Shown: positions 29,967 to 40,586, numbered from the stretch's first letter. The stretch: 64,000 nucleotides of DNA from Dehalococcoidia bacterium (GCA_012959765.1 DUCO01000040.1:1-64000), one strand, 5' to 3'. Notes: generated from the sequence alone by a model not told the origin. Program-made: numbers and translations.

Positions 29967-31007
29967 ATGATTACGATGGCAGATTCTTCAGTGAACAACG
30001 ATGGCAGCAGCATGAGCGAATTCGGGCTAATTGCCCGACTCGCTGAGTTCGGCGTGGCTGAAAGTCTGCAGAACCCCGAATCCGTCCTGACGGGTATCGG
30101 AGATGACGCTGCGGTGGTCTCAACCCCTTCCGGAAAGCTTCTTCTCACCACCGACGCTATTGTCGATGGAGTCCACTTCAGGTCAGTCGATGAACGCTGG
30201 TACGACATCGGCTGGAAGTGTGCGGTTTCCAATCTCAGCGATATCGCCGCTATGGGTGGAATTCCCGATCATGCACTCGTAACTCTGGGTGTGCCTCAGG
30301 GTGCATCGATGGATACGTACGTCGACTTCTACTCAGGTATGAACGAGGCGTTCGCTAAGTTCGGTGGAGCGGTTGTTGGAGGCGATGTCGTTTCATCTCC
30401 AACCATGTTCGTCAATCTGGCGCTGACAGGACATCCGGTATCAACCGACGATGGCGAACCAGCATGGCTACAGCGAGGTGCCGCACAGGTCGACGATCTT
30501 GTGTGCGTGACAGGGTCGCTCGGCGGATCGGCGGGTGGACTTGAAGTACTACTCAGTGGCGAAACGAACCCAAGTGGTCAGACACTGGTCAAAAGGCACT
30601 TCCACCCTACCCCGCGTATCGAACTGGGCAATCAGCTGGTCCGGGCAGGCGTCCGCTGCGCAATGGATGTGAGCGATGGGCTGGTTGGCGATCTTGAAAA
30701 ATTGGCAAGTGCAAGTAACGTTCAAATCAGGATCGATATGACAAATATTCCGATTCCACCTGAACTGATATTCATGTTCGGTACCAGTGCAATTGAGCTG
30801 GCGCTGAGCGGCGGAGAAGATTACGAACTTGCGTTCACCGCGCCAGAGTCGATCGTGAAAGCGCTACAAGAAGAAAACGATTCCAGATTTACTGTTATCG
30901 GTCGGGTCACTGAAGAAGGTGTAGATGGCGGAAAAGTGAGTCTGGTCGATGCCACTGGCGAAGACTACGAACCAATTCGCAAAGGTTGGGATCACCTGAA
31001 TGGCTGA
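29967..31007 (+). CDS. thiL: thiamine-monophosphate kinase
   Basis: GIGDDAAVV, TDAIVDGVHF, SNLSDIAAMGGIP, GGDVVSSP, MDVSDGLVGDLEKLA. Confidence 0.93.
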   Translation: MITMADSSVNNDGSSMSEFGLIARLAEFGVAESLQNPESVLTGIGDDAAVVSTPSGKLLLTTDAIVDGVHFRSVDERWYDIGWKCAVSNLSDIAAMGGIPDHALVTLGVPQGASMDTYVDFYSGMNEAFAKFGGAVVGGDVVSSPTMFVNLALTGHPVSTDDGEPAWLQRGAAQVDDLVCVTGSLGGSAGGLEVLLSGETNPSGQTLVKRHFHPTPRIELGNQLVRAGVRCAMDVSDGLVGDLEKLASASNVQIRIDMTNIPIPPELIFMFGTSAIELALSGGEDYELAFTAPESIVKALQEENDSRFTVIGRVTEEGVDGGKVSLVDATGEDYEPIRKGWDHLNG

Positions 31008-31563
31008 AAATATCTCAGCTAGCGCTGCGGGGCCGAGCCCGGCGCTATTACTGGTGTCCGATTCGGAATCTGACACGGTTCGAATCGGAAAGTCCATCGG
31101 GCTTGCGCTGCGCACTGGCGACACGGTTCTACTCTCTGGCGATCTCGGAGCCGGCAAAACTCGCATGGTTCACGGCATGGCCGAAGCCATTGAGAGCCCC
31201 ATCCCAGCTCGAAGCCCAACCTTCGTGATCGTGAACGAGTACCCGGGTCGGCTGCGCCTGAGCCACTGTGATCTGTACAGGCTGGGCTCTGTCGACGAGG
31301 TTGAAGAGCTGGCTCTCGATGAGCGACTGGTGGATGGAGCATTGGTGGTCGAATGGCCAGAAATCGGTGCGGCGGCGCTACCTGAAGACGTACTATTTCT
31401 CCAATTCGTCAACGGCGGCCACGACGATCAACGGCTAATTACGTTCACACCTACCGGACCTCGGTCTGCCGGATTACTTAGCCGTTCAGCCGCGGTGTTC
31501 GAGTCGCTCGATGCCACGGTTGGCCTTACCCATTCAAACTCTCCAGAATCCGACACAAATTGA
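31000..31563 (+). CDS. tsaE: tRNA threonylcarbamoyladenosine biosynthesis ATPase
   Basis: LLSGDLGAGKTRMVHGMAEAI, SPTFVIVNEYPG, LSHCDLYRLG, VVEWPE. Confidence 0.93.
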   Translation: MAENISASAAGPSPALLLVSDSESDTVRIGKSIGLALRTGDTVLLSGDLGAGKTRMVHGMAEAIESPIPARSPTFVIVNEYPGRLRLSHCDLYRLGSVDEVEELALDERLVDGALVVEWPEIGAAALPEDVLFLQFVNGGHDDQRLITFTPTGPRSAGLLSRSAAVFESLDATVGLTHSNSPESDTN

Positions 31564-32231
31564 ATCTTGTAGTAATCGATACCTCGACCCGATTCGCCGG
31601 GGTCAGCGTGGCAAACGACGCGGGCGACCGAGCGACACGTAGCTGGCGTTCGACTCAGAATCATGGTCGGGAGCTTATGCCGGCTATCGTCGAATCACTT
31701 GCCGAGTTATCGCTGACTCCGGTGGATATAACGCACGTAGCGGTTGCCCTCGGCCCAGGTGGGTTCAGCGCCGTTCGGGTGGGAATTAGTGTTGCGCTGG
31801 GTCTTGTGATAGCCAATCACTTGCCGGTTCTGGGGATTTCAACGCACGAGATCGAGGCGGAACCGCATGAGGCGAGTGCAGGCGCGGATACCCCGCTGTA
31901 CTCGCTGATTCCGGCTGGTCGCAACGAGATTTCGTGGACACGGCACTCGACCGGAGGTCAAACGGAATCGAAAACCGGCATTGCCGCCCCTGAGCAACTG
32001 GCACAGCAACTCGAGGCGGGTGCATTACTGTGCGGTGAGGCGTGCGATCTGATGGCTGGCCTCGTTGAAGCTTCACGATTCCGCGGTCACGAAGCTCCCA
32101 CCCGAGACTCAAACTCGATTCTCGATATGGCCATCCGTAAGTTCGAATCGGGTTTATCGACTCCTTACGAGGAATTACGACCCATCTACGCTCGGCCACC
32201 TTCAATTACCAAGCCAAAACCTGCAAAGTAG
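31560..32231 (+). CDS. tsaB: tRNA threonylcarbamoyladenosine biosynthesis protein
   Basis: VVIDTSTRFAGVSV, NHGRELMPAI, ALGPGGFSAVRVGISVALGL. Confidence 0.9.
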   Translation: MNLVVIDTSTRFAGVSVANDAGDRATRSWRSTQNHGRELMPAIVESLAELSLTPVDITHVAVALGPGGFSAVRVGISVALGLVIANHLPVLGISTHEIEAEPHEASAGADTPLYSLIPAGRNEISWTRHSTGGQTESKTGIAAPEQLAQQLEAGALLCGEACDLMAGLVEASRFRGHEAPTRDSNSILDMAIRKFESGLSTPYEELRPIYARPPSITKPKPAK

Positions 32232-32313
32232 TCGATCTCCCAAACGCCCCAATTTCGATATTTCACGGCACAATGAACAGACGCAATTCCTGTAAATCCT
32301 CTAGGGAGAAGAA

Positions 32314-32769
32314 ATGACAACGGAGCGAACACTCGTACTGGTAAAGCCTGATGGCGTACAACGCGGACTTGCCGGTGAGATTATTGGGCGGCTTGAGCGC
32401 ACGGGCCTGCAGATCATCGGCATGAAGCTGATGCAGATTTCAGACGAGCTGGCTGCCACGCACTATGGCGAGCACGAAGGCAAGCCGTTCTACGCTGGAC
32501 TCGTGGGTTTCATCACGTCTTCTCCGGTTGTTGCACTTGCTCTTGAAGGCCCGAGTGCTATTTCGACTACCCGAAAAATTATGGGCGCCACAAACCCTGC
32601 TGATGCAGACCCGGGTACCGTTCGTGGTGACCTCGGGGTGGACATGGGTCGAAACCTGATCCACGGATCAGCAAATGCCGACGATGCTGCCCGAGAGGTG
32701 GCGTTGTTCTTCAACGATTCCGAACTGACTTCCTACGGCAGGGCGACTCAACCCTGGATCGTAGAGTAG
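32314..32769 (+). CDS. ndk: nucleoside diphosphate kinase
   Basis: ERTLVLVKPDGVQRGLAGEIIGRLE, GDLGVDMGRNLIHGSANADDAAREV. Confidence 0.97.
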   Translation: MTTERTLVLVKPDGVQRGLAGEIIGRLERTGLQIIGMKLMQISDELAATHYGEHEGKPFYAGLVGFITSSPVVALALEGPSAISTTRKIMGATNPADADPGTVRGDLGVDMGRNLIHGSANADDAAREVALFFNDSELTSYGRATQPWIVE

Positions 32770-32793
32770 AGCTGTTCGATACCGCTTAACGAA

Positions 32794-33168
32794 CTACTGA
32801 GCTCGTACGATTTCTCTAGCTCGTGCCCAGAGCTGCTCGAGGCCGTAGTGCTCTCGCTGCTCTCTGGTGAACAGGTGGATGACCACGCCGGTGAAGTCGA
32901 TCAGCACCCAGCCGCCCTTGCCCGATCCTTCACGATGAGTGACGTGCACGCCCATCTTGCGTGAACGCCGGCTGATGTCTTCAGCCATCGATTCGAGGTG
33001 GCGGTCGGTCTCACCGCTGATAATTACGAAGTAGTCAGCGAATGTGCTGATGCCCTGAGTGTCGAGTAAAACGATATCGGATCCGAGTTTCTCTGATGCC
33101 TCATCGACCGCCGCCCGGGCGATCTCTTCGTTTGTGGCGGTAATTTTTATTTGTGCGGTGTCTTCCAT
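32794..33168 (-). CDS. rsfS: ribosome silencing factor
   Basis: LDTQGISTFADYFVIISGETDRHLESMAEDI, GWVLIDFTGVVIHLFTREQREHYGLEQLW. Confidence 0.95.
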   Translation of the reverse strand: MEDTAQIKITATNEEIARAAVDEASEKLGSDIVLLDTQGISTFADYFVIISGETDRHLESMAEDISRRSRKMGVHVTHREGSGKGGWVLIDFTGVVIHLFTREQREHYGLEQLWARAREIVRAQ

Positions 33169-33277
33169 TGCTTAAGAATTATAGATGCAGAACCGCGATT
33201 CCGAACTCACCAATTTTGCCCAAATGGTTTAACACTGGATTAGCTGCTAAATCGGCTGATTTTGGTATTCTGAACTA

Positions 33278-34438
33278 ATGGCGCAAGTACAGAACAAAAA
33301 GAAACGGGCGGTTGTGGCGATGAGCGGCGGGGTCGACTCATCGGTCGCCGCTGCCCTACTGGCACGTGATGGCTACGACGTTGTGGGTGTCACAATGCGT
33401 CTTTTCAGCGCGCCGAACGAACAGATTGCCAAGCTGAACAAGTCGTGCTGCTCGTTAGAAGACGTTGAAGACGCACGAGCTGTTTGCCGCAAGATTGGCG
33501 CCAAGCACTATTTCCTGAACTTCGAAGAAGACTTCCAGAAGCATGTTGTTGACTACTTCGTTAGCGAATACGAACGCGGTCGCACTCCCCACCCCTGCCT
33601 TGCATGTAACGATCGCCTGAAGTTCAATTTCCTGTTCAAGCGAGCCGAGTTGATGGACGCCGATGTAATCGCCACAGGCCACTACGGGCGAATTCGTGAG
33701 CACGACGGCGAGTACCAGCTGCTGGCTGGCATCGATTCGATGAAGGATCAGTCGTATGTGCTTTACACCTTGAGGCAGGATCAGCTTGCGAAGCTCTCTC
33801 TGCCGATCGGTGACTACTCGAAGAGCGAGATCAGGGAAGTTGCCAGGGAACTCGGACTTTCTATTGCAGACAAGCCCGATTCTCAGGATATTTGCTTTAT
33901 TCCCGATGGCGACTACAACCGGTTCATCGAGCCGCGATTGAAGCGAAAGTTGTCGGGCGAAATTGTCGATGCTGAAGGAAAGGTTCTCGGCCAGCACGAT
34001 GGGATTCACGGATTTACGATCGGTCAGCGCAAGCGCATTCCGGCCGTGAACAACACTAAGCGCCCGCTGTACGTGAGCGACATCAACGCTGATTCGGGAC
34101 GCGTTACGGTGGGTCCTGCCGAAAATCTTATGAAGACTCGGCTTTACGCTTCGGGTATGAACTGGATTTCCGGTGTTGCGCCTGTCGATCCGATCCAGGT
34201 TTCGGCACGAATCAGGTACAACGGAGGAAACTCTCCAGCCACCGTTCGTGCGCTTGAGCCTAAAAATGGGGCAGAAATCGAGTTCGACCAGCCGGTGCGT
34301 GCGATCACACCCGGTCAGGCGGTTGTGTTCTACAACGATGACGTTGTCATTGGGGGCGGTTTAATCGAAACATCGCTTCCCGAGCCCACGACTCCCAAGT
34401 CTCAAGACTTCGCTGGCTCATCGGTCATCTCGGTCTAA
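33278..34438 (+). CDS. mnmA: tRNA 2-thiouridine(34) synthase
   Basis: VVAMSGGVDSSVAAALL, HPCLACNDRLKF, TGHYGRI, DKPDSQDICFIPDG. Confidence 0.97.
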   Translation: MAQVQNKKKRAVVAMSGGVDSSVAAALLARDGYDVVGVTMRLFSAPNEQIAKLNKSCCSLEDVEDARAVCRKIGAKHYFLNFEEDFQKHVVDYFVSEYERGRTPHPCLACNDRLKFNFLFKRAELMDADVIATGHYGRIREHDGEYQLLAGIDSMKDQSYVLYTLRQDQLAKLSLPIGDYSKSEIREVARELGLSIADKPDSQDICFIPDGDYNRFIEPRLKRKLSGEIVDAEGKVLGQHDGIHGFTIGQRKRIPAVNNTKRPLYVSDINADSGRVTVGPAENLMKTRLYASGMNWISGVAPVDPIQVSARIRYNGGNSPATVRALEPKNGAEIEFDQPVRAITPGQAVVFYNDDVVIGGGLIETSLPEPTTPKSQDFAGSSVISV

Positions 34439-34534
34439 CTTTTCCCACGGTAGCTATATGCTTCGGATTCCGACGCGCGTCGTCCTTTCGAAATTGACAT
34501 GGCGCTTCTCGCTGTGCCGTTCACCCGTTAGCTT

Positions 34535-35191
34535 TTGTGGATTCAGTTATTGTCCAAAACCACCAGATCGCTTCCTGACTTCTCGATCGAAACCGAAATA
34601 TCAAACGGGTCGGCACTGCTGGTGGCAGGCGTTGACGAGGTTGGGCGTGGAACGCTCGCAGGCCCAGTGGTGGCTGCGGCCGCAATTCTGCCTGGGCCGG
34701 TGCCTGCGGAGTACGAAAAAATCGTTAATGACAGCAAATTGCTTTCGGCTGCCCAAAGACAGCGGGCCTGTGATTGGCTTGTCGATTGGTGTGTGAGCTA
34801 CGGGGTTGGCGCTTGCACGGCCGACGAGATCGATGCAATGGGAATTGTTCCCGCTACCCGCCTTGCTATGTCACGGGCGGTTGCGGAGCTCGATCCTCAG
34901 CCTGACCATCTTTTAATCGACGCGGTAGAGCTGGCCGGGGTGGATATTCCGCAGACGTCGATCATCCGAGCCGATTCAACAAGCCAGAGCGCGGCCGCGG
35001 CGTCGATTATTGCGAAGGTCACGCGGGATAAGTTGATGGCGAACATCTTTGAGTCGGAGTATCCGGGTTACGGTTTCGCGTCGCACAAGGGTTATGGAAC
35101 CGCTTTTCATTTGTCAGCGTTGGAAAAATTGGGCGTTTCACCGATCCACAGATGCAGCTTCAAGCCCGTAAAGGACATATTGGGGCGTTAG
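34535..35191 (+). CDS. rnhB: ribonuclease HII
   Basis: VAGVDEVGRGTLAGPVVAAAAIL, NDSKLLS, ADSTSQSAAAASIIAKVTRDKLM, YPGYGFASHKGYGT. Confidence 0.96.
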   Translation: MWIQLLSKTTRSLPDFSIETEISNGSALLVAGVDEVGRGTLAGPVVAAAAILPGPVPAEYEKIVNDSKLLSAAQRQRACDWLVDWCVSYGVGACTADEIDAMGIVPATRLAMSRAVAELDPQPDHLLIDAVELAGVDIPQTSIIRADSTSQSAAAASIIAKVTRDKLMANIFESEYPGYGFASHKGYGTAFHLSALEKLGVSPIHRCSFKPVKDILGR

Positions 35192-35256
35192 TACATCTCA
35201 AGAGCCTCTGCGTTTGATTTGAGTATGATCTTTTTAGTGCGACAGATTGGTGAAAT

Positions 35257-35652
35257 GTGGAATCTTCGAGCGGGAAACTGAATTTACCGCCCGGAACTGG
35301 ACGTGCTGGGGAAGCTGTTGTGCGGTCGTATGTAGTCGAAATATTGGGCTACGAAATTACGGACACCAATTTTCGCAACCGTGAAGGCGAGATCAACATA
35401 GTTGATCGCGATGACGGGATGATCATCTTTATTGAGGTCAAAACCCGGACGAATCAGAAGTTCGGTGCCGCGATCGAACAGATCTCTAGCAGCAAGGCTC
35501 AACGTCTTCAGGCAACTGCCCAGCGATATTTATCCCAAAACGATCTCGAAAACGCTGAATGCCGAATCGATTTGCTGAGTATTGAGATGGATCGACGAGG
35601 CCGCGTATCAAACGTGGAACACGTTCAATACGCGATCGAAGACCAAGAGTAG
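35257..35652 (+). CDS. yraN: YraN family endonuclease-like protein
   Basis: GRAGEAVVRSYVVEILGYEITDTNFRNREGEINIVDRDDGMIIFIEVKTRTNQKFGAA. Confidence 0.93.
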   Translation: MESSSGKLNLPPGTGRAGEAVVRSYVVEILGYEITDTNFRNREGEINIVDRDDGMIIFIEVKTRTNQKFGAAIEQISSSKAQRLQATAQRYLSQNDLENAECRIDLLSIEMDRRGRVSNVEHVQYAIEDQE

Positions 35653-35676
35653 TATCCCGTAGACTCTACTGTCCTC

Positions 35677-36621
35677 TTAGAAGATTGCGATCGGGTTCAC
35701 TGGAGAACCCGTAACCGTTGGGAGCTTCAACGGGAGTATCGAGATCATGAACTCCCACTTCCCACGCTGCTTACAGGCCTCTGCAAGGTCGTCCAGCCAG
35801 GCGTTATCGAGGATCCACAGTCCTAATCCCACTATCCCCACTTGGTGAACAGGGTTTGAGAAGCGTTCGTATGGGTTTGGCCCGACGTCATTCCCTGTAT
35901 CGGAGCCCATTACTGCCACTCCCCTGTCGTGAAGGAACGGCAGTATTTCCGGCGAGGGACCTGAAGACCCACCAACGTTCACGTCAACAGGCCCTGAGAT
36001 CGCCCGTTGACCCAGTTGCCCCGTTCTGAGCAGTAGAACGTCACCCTGCTCTACACGAACGCCGTGTTCACGTTCCGCGGCCTCTATATCGGCGACACCA
36101 ACTCCATCTCCACGCTCGATGTAATCGACACCTCTCAGTAACGGGGCATCGACAAGAACACCTTTGGTCACGATTCCACCAGAGGCAGCCATCACGTCGA
36201 ACTCAGTTGCACCGTCCTGAGTGGACACAACGCTCGAAGGCCGCCCGTTGTACGTTTGGCCATCCCAGAAGAAGTGGGCGAGGCTGTCGATATGGGTCAC
36301 AGTGTGACCGTGAAAGATCAGTCCAAAGTAGTCCATTGCAACCTGTCGATCGCCAGTTTCGCCTTTTCTATAAGTATCACCGGCAGAAACCATGAAGTGC
36401 TGGGGAGGGCGAGGCACATCGACAGATGCTGAGAACTCCACCGGCTGTGCGCAGCTCATCGTGACGCCTTCTGAAACCAAACTGAGCGCCTGGAGTGTTT
36501 TTTCGGCCGAAAGATGGTTCAGTGTGCCTTTCTGATCGTCCTTTCCCCAACGTCCCCAGTTGTTGAGATCAGATTGCATCCAGTTCAGGAGATCGTCCTG
36601 AGAAGGCCATACAACGGTCAT
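35677..36621 (-). CDS. cyclase family protein (kynurenine formamidase-like)
   Basis: NWGRWGKDDQKGTLNHLSAEKTLQAL, GHTVTHIDSLAHFFWDGQTYNG; paralog of 26965..27882. Confidence 0.88.
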   Translation of the reverse strand: MTVVWPSQDDLLNWMQSDLNNWGRWGKDDQKGTLNHLSAEKTLQALSLVSEGVTMSCAQPVEFSASVDVPRPPQHFMVSAGDTYRKGETGDRQVAMDYFGLIFHGHTVTHIDSLAHFFWDGQTYNGRPSSVVSTQDGATEFDVMAASGGIVTKGVLVDAPLLRGVDYIERGDGVGVADIEAAEREHGVRVEQGDVLLLRTGQLGQRAISGPVDVNVGGSSGPSPEILPFLHDRGVAVMGSDTGNDVGPNPYERFSNPVHQVGIVGLGLWILDNAWLDDLAEACKQRGKWEFMISILPLKLPTVTGSPVNPIAIF

Positions 36622-37406
36622 TTATCCAACACTCCATTACGTTTACAAATGCGTTTTTACTAATTGGCACCCAAACAAAGATCGCCGAAGCTTATAGGAA
36701 ACATCAATCGAGCGGATGTGAGTGCAAAAACTCGCCGCCAGGAAAGCCGGGAAGTCGAAGTTGAACTGTAGCTGTGATCGCGTCACAAGAACGTACTCGA
36801 CATCATCCAGTACAGTCGAGACAACTGGATTCTGTGGAAGCGATCCATATTCGTATTGAGTGAACCCGAAAGTCGACCGACAGATAATTGGAACTTCACA
36901 CGCTCTTCTTACCGAAGCCGAAGAATCCGAAGATTTCGGAGCTGAGTACCTGGCATCCGGACCATCCCCTAGACCACCAAGTCTGATACGCGATCGACTG
37001 GGCGCGAGACTCTCCAAGCGATAGTATTTCAGCTGCCACCGATCGCTTACCCATCTCGCGATATACCGGGTAGTTCCCTCATTCCCTCAGCAGGTCTATC
37101 TCGAGAGGCCTGATGGCTATCTTAGATATCTTGGTACTGCGACCAACACGCTAACGAGTACACTGGAGCGTAGCTGGATTGCTGTAAAACCACTGGTTTC
37201 AATTAACGGAATACGTAGCTCAGTTCGTTGACTGACATATTTGGCGATGCTAGCGTTCATTGGTCAACCTTAAGTTGGGGGCACCGAATTGAGCCCGATA
37301 CTCGGAAATGATCGGTGGTCTGATATTCCAACTTCTAAAACAGACCTTCCCATGGCGCCAATAGAAATGGCGGCTGCATGTGGAAGGTTTTTCGCGGAGA
37401 TATCTA

Positions 37407-39506
37407 ATGGATTCGATCTTGCTTGCAATTGCAGCGGGAGCCGTTGGTCTGGTGACCGCTGGCCTGCTAGCTATGCGGGTACTAAAACAGCCTCAAGGCA
37501 ATGAAGAAGTCCGAGAGATTGGTCAACTTATTCAGGAAGGATCAGCAGCATTCCTCAAAAAGGAATACTCGATCCTCGCTGTATTCGTTCTGATCATATT
37601 TGTAATCCTGACCCTGTTCATCGATTACAACATTCTCGACAACGCCACGATTACCGAACTCGGTTCTGGTGGTGCAATCACTGCCGACGGCCCATGGACC
37701 GCCATCGCCTACATTTTTGGCGCAATCGGTTCTGCTCTCGCTGGATTTATCGGCATGAGCATCGCGGTACGAGGTAACACTCGAACGGCGACAGCAGCAC
37801 AGACCGGACTCAACAAAGCACTTCAGGTTGCGTTCCGCACCGGTGCAGTAATGGGTCTGACAGTAGTCGGCATTGGCATCATCGGTGTATCTGCACTCTG
37901 GATCATCTTTGAAAACCCGAATGTCATCGCTGGCTTCGGTTTCGGTGCATCGTCAATCGCACTGTTTGCTCGTGTTGGTGGCGGAATCTACACGAAGGCT
38001 GCCGACGTTGGAGCCGACCTTGTGGGTAAGGTCGAGGCTGGTCTTGATGAAGACGACCCACGCAACCCTGCTGTGATCGCCGATAACGTTGGTGACAACG
38101 TTGGTGACGTAGCCGGCATGGGTGCCGACCTGTTCGAGTCTTACGTTGGATCGATCATCGCAACGATTTCGCTGGCATTCTTCGCTGTGACCGCCAGCGG
38201 CGTCACCGCGATCCCGTTCGATGTCGACGCCGAGAAGGCTGTTCTGCCTCTCGTTATCGCCGGCATCGGCATCATCGCTTCCGTACTTGGAATGTTCCTT
38301 GTACGAACTGGCGACAATGCCGATATGGGCAAACTGCTCTGGACACTCCGTTACGGAATCTTCAGTGCCGGTGCTCTTTCTCTGATTGGTACCGCTGTGT
38401 ACATCAGTTCCTCCGACACCCTGAGCATGGACCTATTCTGGGTCGTCGTTGTGGGTATCGTCGTTGGACAGGTGATCGGCACTTCGACCGAATGGTTTAC
38501 TTCTTACGAAGGTCTGAAGATCTTCGGCAAAGAGTTCAACCCGGTGAGGTGGATTGCTTCGCAGTCGGAAACGGGTCACCCTTCCGTGATCATCGCTGGC
38601 CTGGCGATTGGTCTCTACAGCACGGTTATCCCGGCGCTTGCGATCGTCGTAGGTATCTACTTCGCTAACGAACTCGCAGGCCTCTACGGCATCGGCCTCG
38701 CCGCTGTCGGAATGCTGTCGACACTTGGTATCACGCTCGCAACCGACGCTTACGGCCCTGTTGCCGATAACGCTGGTGGTATCGCAGAGCAGGCTCACCT
38801 TGATCCTGAGGTACGTAAGCGCACTGATGCTCTCGACGCCCTCGGTAACACCACTGCCGCTACAGGCAAGGGATTCGCCATCGGATCGGCTGTGCTCACC
38901 GCTCTGGCGCTTCTAGTGGCGTATGCGTTCGTAACTGGCATCGATTCACTCGACCTGCTAGAGCCGAAGGTTCTGATGGGAACGATCATTGGTGGTCTTC
39001 TCCCCTTCCTGTTCTCAGGTCTCACGATGCAGGCCGTTGGTACGGCAGCTGGTGAGATGATCGAAGAGGTCCGACGTCAGTTCAGAGAGATCCCCGGACT
39101 GCGTGAAGGCCTGCCTGGCGTAAAGCCAGACGCTGCCCGAGCTGTTGCAATCAGCACAGAGGGTTCGCTGAAGGCAATGATTGTTCCTGGAATGATCGCA
39201 ATCGTCGCTCCGATCGTTGTCGGCGGATTCATGGGTGCAGAGGCATTGGGCGGCATGCTTGCCGGCTCGATCGTTTCTGGATTCCTGCTTGCGATCTTCA
39301 TGGCAAACGCTGGTGGAGCATGGGACAACGCAAAGAAGTACGTTGAGCTTGGCAACTTCGGCGGCAAGGGTTCAGACTCCCACGCTGCAGCTGTTACTGG
39401 TGACACGGTTGGTGACCCCTTCAAGGACACCTCGGGTCCCGCGATCAACATTCTGCTGAAGCTCATGGCGATTGTTTCGCTGATCTTCGGTCCTCTGTTC
39501 ATCTAG
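37407..39506 (+). CDS. hppA: membrane proton/sodium-translocating pyrophosphatase
   Basis: EGSAAFLKKEYSILAVF, GGGIYTKAADVGADLVGKVEAGLDEDDPRNPAVIADNVGDNVGDVAGMGADLFESY; C-terminal GDTVGDPFKDTSGPAINILLKLM. Confidence 0.98.
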   Translation: MDSILLAIAAGAVGLVTAGLLAMRVLKQPQGNEEVREIGQLIQEGSAAFLKKEYSILAVFVLIIFVILTLFIDYNILDNATITELGSGGAITADGPWTAIAYIFGAIGSALAGFIGMSIAVRGNTRTATAAQTGLNKALQVAFRTGAVMGLTVVGIGIIGVSALWIIFENPNVIAGFGFGASSIALFARVGGGIYTKAADVGADLVGKVEAGLDEDDPRNPAVIADNVGDNVGDVAGMGADLFESYVGSIIATISLAFFAVTASGVTAIPFDVDAEKAVLPLVIAGIGIIASVLGMFLVRTGDNADMGKLLWTLRYGIFSAGALSLIGTAVYISSSDTLSMDLFWVVVVGIVVGQVIGTSTEWFTSYEGLKIFGKEFNPVRWIASQSETGHPSVIIAGLAIGLYSTVIPALAIVVGIYFANELAGLYGIGLAAVGMLSTLGITLATDAYGPVADNAGGIAEQAHLDPEVRKRTDALDALGNTTAATGKGFAIGSAVLTALALLVAYAFVTGIDSLDLLEPKVLMGTIIGGLLPFLFSGLTMQAVGTAAGEMIEEVRRQFREIPGLREGLPGVKPDAARAVAISTEGSLKAMIVPGMIAIVAPIVVGGFMGAEALGGMLAGSIVSGFLLAIFMANAGGAWDNAKKYVELGNFGGKGSDSHAAAVTGDTVGDPFKDTSGPAINILLKLMAIVSLIFGPLFI

Positions 39507-39556
39507 ACGAGCGTTTAGTCGACGTTCACTCAGTTGAACTGAAAAAAGTTCGATAA

Positions 39557-39592
39557 AAAAGCGCCCTGGTCGTAATGGCCCGGGCGCTTTTG
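39557..39592 (+). terminator. Rho-independent terminator after hppA
   Basis: AAAAGCGCCC...GGGCGCTTTT inverted repeat just downstream of the hppA stop. Confidence 0.75.
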
Positions 39593-39624
39593 CGTTCTGG
39601 AATATTTGGATCGACAGTAGGCAA

Positions 39625-40248
39625 CTACCGAACGAACCTGTTGTTGGCTTTTTCGTGAGCAATCGTGGTTGAGGCACCGTGGCCGGGAAGTACGATCGTG
39701 TCGTCATCGAGGTCGAAGAGGACGTTCTTGATGCTGGCGATTTCGAGTTGCTCGTCGCCGTCGGACAGGTCGAATCGCCCAATCGTCTCTCGGAACAGGG
39801 TGTCGCCAGTGAGAACGTGGCCATCGACGTGTAGAGATATGCTGCCACTTGTGTGACCAGGAGTTGCGAGTACTTTTATCTCAAACCCTTCTGCGTCGAT
39901 TACGTCGCCGTCATCGAGCAGCCGTGCGGGCACGGGCGGTTCCTGAAAGTCTCCAAGCATGCTCTTCAGCCACGAAAGCTGGTCTGCTGCCGACTGGGCG
40001 TCGGCAGTACCGATCATGAACTTGCTACCGTACTGCTCAACCAGAGGTGCAACAGCACCAGTGTGGTCGGCATGGGCGTGTGTCGAAATGATGCTTGTTG
40101 GAGAGAGGTTTCGCTCCCGAAGAAACTCGACGATTTTTAACTGTTCGCTGCCGGGATCTACGACTACACAGTTCGAATTTCCCGCTAGGTGAATCACATA
40201 GCAGCTGGTTGCGAGCACTCCAACCTGAACGACGTCGATCTGGACCAT
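39625..40248 (-). CDS. MBL-fold metallo-hydrolase (glyoxalase II-like)
   Basis: STHAHADHTGAVAPL, VLATPGHTSGSISLHVDGHVLTGDTLF, VLPGHGASTTI. Confidence 0.92.
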   Translation of the reverse strand: MVQIDVVQVGVLATSCYVIHLAGNSNCVVVDPGSEQLKIVEFLRERNLSPTSIISTHAHADHTGAVAPLVEQYGSKFMIGTADAQSAADQLSWLKSMLGDFQEPPVPARLLDDGDVIDAEGFEIKVLATPGHTSGSISLHVDGHVLTGDTLFRETIGRFDLSDGDEQLEIASIKNVLFDLDDDTIVLPGHGASTTIAHEKANNRFVR

Positions 40249-40262
40249 TTACGAACGGCTTC

Positions 40263-40586
40263 CTAAAGCTGGGTCGATATCCAGTCGGCGATCTCGCGGA
40301 AATACAGAATTGAGATTATTCCGCCTGCAACCAGATAGGGACCATACGGTATCAACACTCGATTGAAGCCAAACAGTCTGGCGGCGTAGACGATTATCAC
40401 TACGAAACCACCAACCAGAACTCCAAGATACAGACCAAGCAATAGCGGGGCTAGTCCTAGAAAGGTTCCAAGTGCGGCCGAAAGCTTCACGTCGCCCCAG
40501 CCCATGATCGGCCGATTCAGACGATCGCCGATCCAGGCGAACGGGTAGAACACAGCGTATCCAACTGCAGCTCCTGCCAATCCCTC
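40263..40586 (-). pseudogene. A24 prepilin peptidase, C-terminal half, fused in frame to an upstream LLM fragment
   Basis: GLAGAAVGYAVFYPFAWIGDRLNRPIMGWGDVKLSAALGTFLGLAPLLLGLYLGVLVGGFVVII...LIPYGPYLVAGG (GxGDxK motif). The N-terminal catalytic-Asp half is absent; ORF 40263..40727 begins with LLM-type sequence. Confidence 0.75.

Noticed and set aside
29967-31007. selD (selenophosphate synthetase) as identity of the kinase gene
   Set aside because: Motifs (GIGDDAAV, TDAIVDGVHF, SNLSDIAAMG) and linkage to tsaE/tsaB fit ThiL, a structurally related but different family.
36643-37380. ORF 36643..37017 (minus) and the surrounding gap as a coding gene
   Set aside because: No recognisable family, composition unlike neighbours, and the whole 760-bp gap upstream of hppA has no convincing frame.
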